Origin: Antrodiella citrinella
Taxonomy: Eukaryota > Basidiomycota > Agaricomycetes > Polyporales > Steccherinaceae
DNA length: 17,039 nt
Assembly (NCBI GenBank): GCA_004802725.1
Contig: SGPM01000467.1
Location: forward strand, 1 to 17,039
Direction: 5' to 3'
Both the position numbers and the translations under genes were made by a program. This document shows, in pieces, positions 1 to 9,024 of this stretch (its first letter is position 1; every line of letters starts with the position of its first letter). The notes under the pieces were generated by a model that saw only the letters and a list, made by a program, of their open reading frames with translations, was not told where the DNA came from and did no database searches.

Positions 1-1633
1 TTGCGGTTTAGGTCTACGCTCCGTCGGTCTCGGTGGAAGCACCTCATCGTGGTCGTCTCTGAATGACCCACCTCCTCTACGAGGCTCTCCCCAGCCATCG
101 TCATGTCTTTCGTCTTCCTGCTCGTGTTCCTCCGAAGCTTCCTGCATCCACTTCGGTCGACTGTCCCGTCCCGCCGCAGGTGCTGCCCCTCCTCTCGCAC
201 TACGCTGCTCCCGCTCCGCATACGCCTGCTGCACTTTCTCCCTCCCTTGCTTCCACAGCGCATTGGCCCTAGTAAACATGTTCAGCCCGATCTCGCTCGC
301 CTGCGCAAGAATTTTGTCTGCCTGTTCCTGTATGTTCAGCTGGCTATCGGCGCCAGCAGGCGATGGTGTGTCTCGTGGAGGAGGCATTGACTTATTACCA
401 GCACGGCGTCGGGGGGGAATGTCTTCCTCATCTTCTTCTGGGCGTCGATGACGCTCACGTGTGGGTTCTCGGCTTCGGGGACGGGAACGAGAGGTGGACG
501 GTTCGGGAGCGGCAGCTCCGTTGGAAATGAGCGTTTCTAAGGCGGCTTGTACGTCTAGACCTGTCTCCGTTGAAGCAAGGGCTATCCGAGCTTGCTGCGG
601 AGAAAATCCCATCTCTACAATCTGTCCTATAATGTGCGGGGGAGGTGATACGGCGCGTGACCGTTGGCCAGATGAAGGGGGTCGTGGTGAACGGGAAGGC
701 TATAAGATAGTGAACATCAGTACCAAGACATTATAAGAAGGTAAAGCACAGTACCACTGGCTTGACCTGATCAACAGGTTTGCTCAGGTCTCCTAGGATG
801 TCATCTTCGTCGTCCGATCTATGGCTCAATAACCCATCCTCGTGATCTCCAAAATCAAAACTTCCTTGTGAAGCTGATCTATGGGGTGAGGGCTCAGGAG
901 ACCGTTTGCGTCCGTTCTGAGATGGTCCAGAAGTGAACTCGTCCAAATCCAGTAGGGAGTTCAACGAAGCTTTCTGAGGAGGTGGACGTGCTTTTATAGG
1001 AGCAGGTTGCGCTTTCATGGTGGAATGTTGAGCGGCGAAATCGCCAAGACCCCAGTCATCGTCATCCAGAACAGTAGAAGCCTTCGGAACGGGTGTAGGA
1101 CGTTTCGATGCCTGAGGGGCCGGCGACGTAAAATCAAAGGCCCAGTCGTCTTCATCCACCTTTGAAGGGGTGTGCGTACCTGTGGACATCGACTTGCCCA
1201 GCGAATCCAAACCCGCCCATGCCGCCGAAGCCTTCTGTGTGGCATGGTGCTGCTGCAACAGCTGCTCGCTCCTCTGTCTCTCCACCTGCGCAGCCCTCTC
1301 CGCTATCGTCAACTTATCTGGATTTGTTGAACCCGACGCCAGTGTCCCCGCAAGAATGTTACTGAAAGCATCCCCTCCTGAACTCGATGACTTCTGTACC
1401 GGGTTGGGCCTAGATGCAGCGGCAGTCGGAGGAGTGTTTAGATACGATGGGGTCACAGAACGAGACGACGCAGATGAGGAGGTATTCGCGAGCAAGGAGA
1501 ACGCATCGTTTGCTGGCTTTTGGAAGTTGGTTGCGGTTGTAGAAGAGGCCGAAAGCGCACCGAGTTTCTTGGGTGCCTCGACTGGCTTAACGGGTGTGGC
1601 TGAGTTCCACAAATCTGCGAAAGAGTCCGCCAT
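1..1633 (-). CDS. Swa2/auxilin-like clathrin-uncoating cofactor, 5' part (C-terminus off left edge)
   Basis: Model: exon 1 1633-755, intron 754-700 (55 nt, ACTGAT branch-like site), exon 2 699 to the edge, joined in phase 0; 526 residues are visible. The start is the ATG at 1633 (MADSFADLWN); frame upstream of it only offers a TTG. The N-terminal 290 residues are low-complexity, Ser/Pro-rich and carry endocytic-type short motifs: a clathrin-box-like LLDLDEF at residues 227-233 and acidic Trp/Phe patches (DDDWGLGDF, GSFDFGD). Residues about 315-354 look like a UBA domain (IVEMGFSPQQARIAL, with the MGF loop). A helical stretch IGLNMFTRANALWKQGREKV follows, as in fungal Swa2-like proteins. Known family role: Swa2/auxilin recruits Hsc70 through a C-terminal J domain to strip clathrin from vesicles; TPR and J domains would lie beyond the left edge and cannot be checked. 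Family call fairly sure; other UBA/clathrin adaptors are the alternative. Confidence 0.8.
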
Positions 1634-1977
1634 AGAGCTCAAAGAATCCAATAGGCTACCAATAAATGCAGACAGGTATTGACCTGTAGAAAAAGGAGAG
1701 TTCGTCGGTCGTGATTGTCGTGAAGTTGCTGTTCAAGTTACTCGGAGTCGTAACTCCCGCCCATCATTGCGCGCGTCAAGTCGCCGGATATGGCAACAAC
1801 GCCCACCGTGCCCGAGCAGTGCCCGAGCCACGACTTATACCGTCAACACTAGTGACAACAGGCCTCTCAAAGGCCTCTCGTTCACTTCTTTTTCATAAAT
1901 TGTACATGTGAGTTGTAGATTTATTATTTATGCCTGGACCCTTCGATACAAAGCATTTGTCTCTGAGGTAGAAATGT
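1634..1977. other. Intergenic 5' flank of the Swa2-like gene
   Basis: No coding potential recognised. It should hold the promoter of the minus-strand Swa2-like gene. It contains two small direct repeats: an 11-bp unit (gtgcccgagca/c) repeated in tandem at 1808-1829, and ggcctctc at 1861-1868 and 1872-1879. No TATA box was assigned. Confidence 0.4.
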
Positions 1978-3135
1978 CTAAGGACTATTTATACTCAAGC
2001 TACGCATCCACTGGGGAGTATCAGACTCCGATTCATCGCGACTTTGAAACGACTCTCCATCGTCCGCGTCCAAAAATGCGTCCGAGTAGGTCTTTGCCAT
2101 AGCTTCAAGCATCTGGCGATCGAATTCTGCCTCTTCAGCGTAGCGCAGATATAGCTTGTTGATTGCCCCGCGAGAGCCAATGGTTACTTCGTCCATCCAT
2201 TTCTCTGACGCACAATACGGGTCTTCTTGTACAAGCTGCAACAGCTCCTCCTCCGACTTCGATATCTGCTTGATACACCCACGGAATTCTTCGGCTATCG
2301 TGTCGGTATTGAAATAGACGCTGAAGAACGTCTCGAGGACACTGTCCACGTTCCGCGAAACGAGACCGCTACGGTTCAGCATAAGCCTGCTTTCAAGACG
2401 TCCGATGGGATGACCAGGGAGGCATCGAGTCAAGTTGGCATAGGCTTGTATAACGCGAAAGGCAGCCCCGGCAAATGACTCCGACAAAGCGGGTGACTGA
2501 GAGTCTTGCTCGCGGTTCTATGATGAAAGGATGTTGGACAATTTGAGCACTACAGCTTGGGAACGGGGAGACAAGATTCTCATCGGAAACGAGACCTCTA
2601 GAATTTCGATGTGACGCCTCACATTGACCGCTGTGACGGTGAACCAATCGCCCATATTGCACAACAGGAATCCAGCAACTTATCAGGTACTCCACGATGT
2701 TGTGAGTAATCAACCCAATACAAGCATGAATGCTGTAGGGTCTCCGAAGCCCATGCACGGATGTTGGTGACGGTGCTTTGAACCGGTTGAGCCCGTTCAA
2801 GATCGTGCCCCAGCTGTGCGTGAATGTGGTTCAGACATCTCACGGCTAGCTCGCCATGGAAGTCGAGGGGATTGATGTACCAACTACCATTGCGCGGGAC
2901 AGCGAGAGGGGTCTGTGATGTACTCGCGAAATATTGGGTGCATCCGGACCATCTGTCCTAGATGCCAGCTCAGCAATATCCAGCGGAAACGAACCACGGT
3001 GCTCAGAGCGGTCCCTAGATGGAAGTCGATGGTGACTCAGGTGAGCGGTTCTTCTGCGGACAGCACGGCACCGAAGACGCATCGGAAGAGGTTCTGGTCA
3101 AAACCTAACAGCTTTGTGCAGCGGAGAGCCTGGTG
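1978..3135 (-). pseudogene. 5'-truncated NACHT NLR-like pseudogene, paralogue of the 4699-8096 gene
   Basis: Reading leftwards, this region follows the C-terminal half of the intact minus-strand NACHT protein. ALRCTKLLGFDQNLFRCVFG and the rest of the post-NACHT region align first, then HSCLYWVDYSQHRGVPD (intact gene: HSCLYWVDYFQQRGVPD), then a last open exon 2487-1978 with RLESRLMLN matching RLESRLLLD. Breaks seen: in-frame TGA at 3037-3039, in-frame TAG at 2884-2886 with a one-base frame change beside it, and another frame change near 2670. The intron of the intact gene at 5310-5251 has a counterpart here whose 3' site (ctctcag before 2496) is kept and whose donor is not obvious. The N-terminal half with C2 and Walker motifs is absent; homology stops at about 3135, where the plus-strand pseudogene begins. 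The 3' end extends a few residues past the matching point of the intact gene (TPQWMRSLSINSP, then stop). Confidence 0.85.
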
Positions 3136-4401
3136 AAAACACTATCGCATCGCTTGTCAAGCATGCTGCAGGTCTATTCGTGTGGGCCTCAACGATGTGC
3201 AACTGCGTCGAGTTTGCGCATGAGCCCGATAGGCGTCTACAAGAGCTACTGGAACTGATCCAGCCGCGGACAGAGCAATGAACACGTTATACGAGACCTC
3301 GTTGGCGGGGGCTCGCTGCGATTGGAAAGAAGAACTTTCAGGACGTATTCGCCATGATCTTGCTGGGTGAATCACCGATTACAGACGGTCTCCTGAGCAG
3401 TTCTCTCTCTGCCACTCGGACGTGCTTGCATACTCTACAATACTTCCGCTTCCTGTTGACCTTCAGTGAGGACGGCGCCATCGGCACCCTTCACCCATCC
3501 CTCTACCGGTTCCTTACGGATCCCACGCAGTGTGGCGCGGATGCGAACTGGTTTATAGACCCAGAGATGCATCGTCGTCGACTGGCCTTGCGATGCTTGA
3601 ACTACGTGCAGTCGAACTTCCCAAGTCGGCACAAACTGAACGGGCTTACGGTACTCGTCGGTCGTCTGTAACTCATGGTCGAGTTTAACGCCACACCAGG
3701 ACCTTCACCAGTTTTATACAATCATGTCGGCCCCCTTAAAACATGCGTGCATGCACTGGCCCGACTACATCATTTTGCTATATTGTCCTGCAACCGGGGA
3801 TGACCCACTAGCTTACCAGATACTCAAGTTCTTACTCGGCTCATTCGAGTCGTGGTACGACGTTCATGTAGCATACTGGGGCGAGGTCGAACTGCAACTT
3901 TACTTGAATCGCACCGTCCTGGCCTGGTTGACTGTGAGTCAAACTCCTTGACCTGCTCATTCAGTTTGCTTTCGTGGATTATCTGACATGCTGACATTGA
4001 TATCACCCTTGTTCATAGATTCATGGAGAGTTCCTCCTTGGCTACACAGGTGTCATAGCTGTGCGTAAATGGCTGCAAGGCTCCCCCCAAACCTACCCAT
4101 TCCAAGAGGGACACAATGGCTTGGGTACTGTCGAGTCGTATTCGAATTCCGTGAGTACAACAATTCAATGCACAAGTGCAGACTTACTGACGTGGTATCA
4201 TAGAAGGCAATGGTGGTGCTGTCAAATGGGGCGAGGAGATATAACCCGTATGCCAGTGGCCGGAACATGCATCGGTTTTTGCATCGGTATAGGAGTGAGC
4301 TCGTCAAGATGTTGATACGGTATTCATCTGCTTCTGAAGAGGCTCGTATCTCTGAGGTCCCGATGTATGGAGCACCGGACATTTACATTAATAGCTTATA
4401 A
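3132..4401 (+). pseudogene. 5'-truncated NACHT NLR-like pseudogene, paralogue of the 9025-12327 gene
   Basis: Homology to the intact plus-strand NACHT protein starts at 3132 (GENTIASLVKHAAGLFVWAS, intact: EEEIVSLVEHAAGLFVWAS) and runs to the stop at 4399-4401. The frame breaks near 3257-3268, and a small deletion with frame change lies near 3330-3350. From the ATG at 3354 everything is open and all introns match the paralogue: exons 3354-3650, 3700-3933, 4019-4150, 4204-4401, introns of 49, 85 and 53 nt, each joining in phase 0. The 234-nt exon 3700-3933 has exactly the length of its intact counterpart 11693-11926. A spliced 286-residue C-terminal fragment could therefore still be made. C2, helical and ATP-binding parts are missing. 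Called pseudogene because of truncation and frameshifts, although the 3' part is remarkably clean. Confidence 0.85.
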
Positions 4402-4477
4402 AATAACTTATGATTTCCGTTCTGCGACCAGCATGATGGCGGCGACGTTAGAATATGCGGACACCCATGCAGTTTGT
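4402..4477. other. Short spacer between NACHT relic and TAF4 fragment
   Basis: AT-rich spacer without coding signal. It occupies the position of 12328-12460 in the intact block, but I see no convincing alignment to it. Confidence 0.35.
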
Positions 4478-4697
4478 CGGTGTCATTCGAGGACGACGGT
4501 CAAAGTCAACATACAATACAGTCCCGTAAGCTACAAGCAACGCATCAGTCCATCCCTTGGCCGACCCACGTCCGCCACCACGTCCTCTCCTTCTCAACAA
4601 CGAACATAGCATCCCTCAGCATAACCACTCTCGACGTATCGCCCTCATCTCTCTGAACGATCCCCTGCCCAGTCTTGTTCGTTGCAGGAACATTAGT
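4478..4697 (-). pseudogene. Duplicated 3'-terminal fragment of TAF4
   Basis: Read on the minus strand, this matches the end of the intact TAF4 gene at about 12460-12680. In the last codons, RVVMLRDAMFVVEKER corresponds to RVVTLRDAMFVVEKER; GQGIVQRDEGDTS precedes it (intact GQGTVQREEGDTR). The homology continues into the 3' flank (atacaatacagtcc in both). By eye about nine in ten bases agree across the best part. A two-base deletion after the VEKER codons changes the frame, so the end differs from the KGWT stop of TAF4. No other part of TAF4 is present. Homology fades at about 4687-4698, right beside the stop codon of the intact minus-strand NACHT gene (4699-4701). It lies in the same orientation as that gene and directly downstream of it, so it probably forms its 3' untranslated region. 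Confidence 0.85.
4478..4697. repeat. Left copy of a ~0.2-kb duplication (partner 12460-12690)
   Basis: Direct repeat, same orientation as 12460-12690. The longest obvious shared blocks include tccatcccttggccgaccca, aacatagcatccctcagc and cttgttcgttgcag. It marks one edge of an inferred tandem duplication. Confidence 0.85.
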
Positions 4698-4698
4698 A

Positions 4699-7600
4699 CT
4701 AGTCCGAGATGTCACCATCTCCTTCCGAATCGAATTCGCGACTTCTGAAGGAGCGTCCATCGTCCGAAAAGTCATCATCCACGCTCTGAGTCAGCACCTT
4801 GGCCATATCAGTATACATATGACGCTGCAAAGCGGCATCTCGAGCATAGTATAAGTACTGCCTGTTGAGCTCCTGCGTATAACTCCACCCGCTTCCAGTG
4901 TTCGAGTCCGAGTCCTTGTTCTCCCACCCATACTCCGGCTTCGAGTCCAGCAGCCGCCTCAAGTCTGCTACGGAGTCTGCGACATGTTGGACGCAGCTGC
5001 GGATCTCGTTGGACTTTTCGTTGAGATCGACCTCGGACTCGCCAAAATAATCTTTCACGAACGCCTTCACGACGTCGTCTACGTCTTCTGTTTGGACACC
5101 ATCGTGGTCCAGAAGGAGCCGACTCTCGAGGCGTCCAGCAGGAAACGGAGGTAGACGACAAGACAGTGCAGCATAAGCCTGAACGATGTCTAAACCAGCT
5201 TTGAGGATTGACTCAGGTGTGTCTGATGGAGGCGAGTGGTAGACGCGGATCTGAGGGAGGAATGCTTTGTCAGTGCAGGGGATTATAATTAGATGACTGA
5301 CTGTCTTTACCTGTAACAGACAGTCTAGAATTTCGAGGTGACGCCTAGCATTAACCGCCGTGACTGTGAACCAGTCGCCGATGTCATACAACAAGAAGCG
5401 CAGCAACGCGCTGTCTGGAACACCGCGTTGTTGAAAGTAGTCAACCCAGTACAGGCAGGAGTGTTCCATGATTTCCGATGACCACGCCCGGAAGTCGGAT
5501 ATAGAACCATTTGACGACCTAGAGTATTTTATATCGTGTCGTATCCGCAGATGAATGTATTTGAGGCACCTAATGGCCATTTCACCGCGATGAAAACCGA
5601 CGTCAATGAACCACGATTCACCAGGACTGTTGGAGCAGCGCCTGGGATTCGTGATAAAGTCGCGAAAGGATGGATGTATCTGAACGCTCTGTCCGCTCTC
5701 CCAGTCTGTAGCGAGGGTGAACCGGAAACGAGTCAATGTCTGTACAGATGTCGTCTGGATACCTGCGAGTGCGTTAATAGCGCTTGAAGTGAGAGGGGTT
5801 TCTGCAGATAGGATCGCCCCGAAGACGCTGTGGTAATCTGACACGACAGATCGCGATTTCCAGTCTCCAGCCTTCGTCAGTGCGAGACTGAAAAGTTGAT
5901 CCAAGGTGAGAGGTTCTTTCGCCGCAAGCTCCGCAAAACTACCCCACGTGTCCAGCTGCTTCTCAGCGAACTCATAAGCCATGGAAGTCCACAAGTAAGA
6001 GCCAGAATCCTGAGCCCAGCGCTGAAGGGTGGCTCGGATGTATTGAGACGCGACATCGGGGAGTGAAAGTGGCGCCTGGCTCTCTGCGCTGGATCGCATC
6101 TGTATCTGAGAAACTTTGGCCTTGAAGAACTCCCCAAGTACGCCTTTAGGAGAAAAGCGATATCTAGCAGCGCTGATGAGGGCATGCTCGATATCATTGT
6201 TCCTGCGACTAATGATGAAGAGCTGTAAAGAACTAGGCATATCGGCCATTCGACTCTTCAAAGCACACAAAAGCCCCTTGCGGGTGTCCATGTTTCCGCA
6301 ATGATCCAAGCCGTCCAAAATGACGAAAATAGGTCCCTCCGTTCCAAGGGACTCTATTGACGATAGCGGTTCTATGATCAGCGCAGATATCTGGACTGAG
6401 AGTGGAGCGTCGAGGATACTGAGGTCGTCTTGCAGTAGTTGTGCGATGTGTGAGCCGATGCGAGGATCAAAGGAACTGAGCTGTGCAGCGATTGATCGGA
6501 TGACCAAGGCGGGTGAGCTCATAGCTGGAGCATCCGGGGTGAAAAAGATAGATGCACCCAGTCGACCTTGGGCGCGTAAGAAGTCTGCAAGAGTCGCCGC
6601 ATATGTAGTCTTGCCGCATCCTCCGGTACCGTACAACCAAAGTACGGGGGATCCGGGTTTGAACAGCCAGACGACGATGTCCTTATGCAGGTCTAAGTTC
6701 AGCGACGGACAACGTGGTAAATGTGACGGCTTCATGGCAGTAGGTGGTCGGAGTGTAGTGAGGTGTCTTAAGCGTGCGGAGTCATCTGTGCTCGTAGTAC
6801 TGTTAAAATCGGACAGGGATGTACATCTGAGGGAACTCACACATGACGCCCATACTGTCAGAAATGAGTACCTCCCTGTAAACTACTGGTCTGGCTGGAA
6901 AGGTATCCATCGGCTGAGATCCTGTTGCCAGAAATTTGAATTGCGTAGTAAACTCGTGGATCTTTGACTGAGCTTTGTCCTTGAGATTTCGCGTCGCCAT
7001 CCCTTATGAATGCGTTCTAATTAAGTCAAACCAATACTTCAAGATATGAGGAGGACTTACCGTGGCCAGTGAACGCAACACCATAGTAGTCCCTGATAAA
7101 TAAAGTACACTCCACCGTCTGTCTCAAAATTGAGACGACGATATCGTCCAGTGAAACTTTTGTCCCGACGTCCTCGATATGCTTGACGCTCTCAATGAAG
7201 TTGTATGCGAGGTTCATGCGAAATATCATTGCAGTCATGCTTTGATCCGCTAATTCATGATCGGGAAGATCGTGGAATGCCTGAAGCCAATTTCCGTGCC
7301 ATTTTGAGTAGTATCCACTATAGATCTAGACTTGGAAAGCCTAGACTTACCTCCAACACCCTTTCCACAAATATCTGCGCCACATAGGCAACATTTTGAG
7401 TCTTTGATGAATCGAAGAATTGAGTACGTCGTGTTTTGTTACAATAGTACTCGGACATACCTGCAACGCAAAAAGATGTATATTCAATGCGAGACCACCC
7501 AACTTTGCGAGAACTTCTCTTAAGCCACTTTTCGGATCTTCGTCATACACCATAGGCAGTGCAAGAGCGCGTTCGAGTGCTGGCTGATGCTGAGATGTAC

Positions 7601-8096
7601 CGATGCCAGAATGCGAGATAGCTATCAGCAGAAAACCCAATGGCATCACAATCGCGTCGGAGGAGTGCAGAGTGAGCTGGTAGTGGCCATGATTCCTCCT
7701 GCGGATCTCAGCCAGGTCTTCCCGACCGAGATCTATTCGTCCTAACCTCTTTTTCGTTCGAAGGATTCGGGACTGCGTGTAGAGTTTGAAGCCGATTGTG
7801 GCATCTGCTGAGAGGGCGCTGAATAAACGTCAGATAAAACAGCATCTTGAAGAGAATACGCGGAGATCTTACAACTCGTGCCCAAGATATTCATGCCAAT
7901 CGAAGCTCTCGGAACGTCTGGTGACAAAAGTGCCTCCCCCAGTAGCAACCTCCACGAAAAACTGGGGTTTGTGGGTGTAATTGATCCTGGGACGATTAAT
8001 CAAACACGCAGAGATCACTGAAAGATGATAGTCAGTGCCTATGTTCATGAAACAATTGGTGTAAAACTCACCTTGTATTGTGGCCGTGAATGGCAT
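4699..8096 (-). CDS. C2-helical-NACHT NLR-like STAND ATPase with atypical Walker B (DGLDH)
   Basis: Model (minus): exons 8096-8072, 8017-7873, 7818-7461, 7401-7351, 7280-7061, 7002-6841, 6785-5311, 5250-4699; introns 54, 54, 59, 70, 58, 55, 60 nt. Total 2988 nt, 995 aa. Start MPFTATIQ matches the paralogue's start and first-intron position; an in-frame ATG at 8177 would add 27 residues. Residues about 5-125 form a C2-like beta domain (FDWHEYL at its core) without the usual Ca2+-binding aspartates. Residues about 128-320 are helical, resembling fungal STAND N-terminal domains of the Goodbye type (loose resemblance). NACHT: Walker A GTGGCGKTT at 373-381, Walker B FVILDGLDHCG with His482 where families normally have Glu, then FIISR. 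A post-NACHT region includes HSCLYWVDYFQQRGV near 760. No WD40, ankyrin or TPR repeats. The last intron (5310-5251) is a multiple of three and stop-free, so retention would add 20 residues. Known family role: nucleotide-controlled signalling in non-self recognition or cell death; ligand unknown. Divergent from the 9025 gene. Confidence 0.85.
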
Positions 8097-9024
8097 CGGT
8101 GGTAGGGATCCAAGCAAGGTGTAACACGATGTGCGCTTGAGCTCACGCTCTGTATACTTATGAAGTTCGGTCGTCATATTGGAGGATGCCGCATCTTTGA
8201 ATAGGAGCCCTAAGCTTTCACTTTCCGGGACAGTAATTAATCGACCGTAGTTTCCGGGAGCCCCAGACCAGCTGCTGAGATACACCGGTCCCAGATAGTC
8301 TGCAGGCTAAAGCTGCCAGTGATGGGGTCATCAAAAGACGACGTTCTATCGATGGATCATGAAGGCACTGACAATAGCTGAGCCTTGAGCTTGAAGCTTG
8401 AGCGTAAGAATGATTGATTGGAACATACATGCCGTACGTAGCGGACTACATGTACCGAGCCTGGACTGAGTCCGCGACGGGAGCTTTCACTATCTCTCAT
8501 GAAGAATGCTGGCTAGCCTCGGGTTGTGAACGCAAATCAACGCAGATAAAGCATGACTTCCACTGACTAAGAGTCTAACGAGAGTATTTGGATGGCAATA
8601 TTGTAACTTGTTAGACGTGGCCGGGCCTACCGTTGGGCGCTTGATTTATTTGTCCTACAAGGGTCCACGGCAATTGCCGGTCATGGAAGGCTGGTCCGAC
8701 TGGACTTGGACTGTGGCGTGACGACTCAGGCTCGTCGGATACGCTCTAGTATCATTATGCGGCACCATTATCTCATTCCAACGAGGATTCTTCGACCCAA
8801 ACACCAGGAACTCACTCAATTGATACATCTGATACGAACATGACCAGCTATTGCACGTATGTCGAAGTGATATTTTTACTGCATATAGGCCCGAGATTAA
8901 CATATGGAGCCAACCTGATGGATCCTTGCTCATATATCTGTGTTTTTCCCTCTCAATAGCCCAAACGTAGCCTGCTGTCGTCCTTCAGCACTGGCAGCAT
9001 CGATTCTAAGCCTCAGTGGTGACA
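8097..9024. promoter_or_regulatory. Divergent intergenic region between the two NACHT genes
   Basis: 928 bp separate the start codons of the head-to-head pair, so this must hold both promoters and 5' untranslated regions. I assign no TATA or operator with confidence. A pyrimidine-rich stretch (tgtttttccctctc, 8940-8953) precedes the plus gene, a common feature near fungal transcription starts. The region also contains the C2-like minus-strand open frame described separately. Confidence 0.5.
8655..8933 (-). pseudogene. Possible remnant of a C2-domain exon
   Basis: A 92-codon minus-strand open frame contains GSKNPRWNEIMVP (8798-8760), which closely resembles the conserved NPxWNE strand of C2 domains. 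It is preceded by a strand-like LYAVKISLRHT and followed by HATVQVQ. This is the position reached by SNRLSWHETFTI and SESFDWHEYL in the two intact NACHT proteins. No ATP-binding domain follows it on the minus strand, and I found no convincing splice into the 8096 gene. It could be the relic of another copy, an alternative upstream exon, or chance. Confidence 0.3.

Noticed and set aside
1170..1682. 170-codon plus-strand frame
   Set aside because: Antisense shadow of the Swa2-like first exon.
4699..6840. Taking the 713-codon frame as the whole protein
   Set aside because: Its first 19 or so codons are intron sequence (6840-6786), and comparison with the 9025 gene shows six further upstream exons carrying C2 and helical domains. 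It also reads through the likely intron 5310-5251.
6320..6967. 215-codon plus-strand frame
   Set aside because: Antisense to the NACHT domain of the minus gene, including its Walker A; no recognisable domain.
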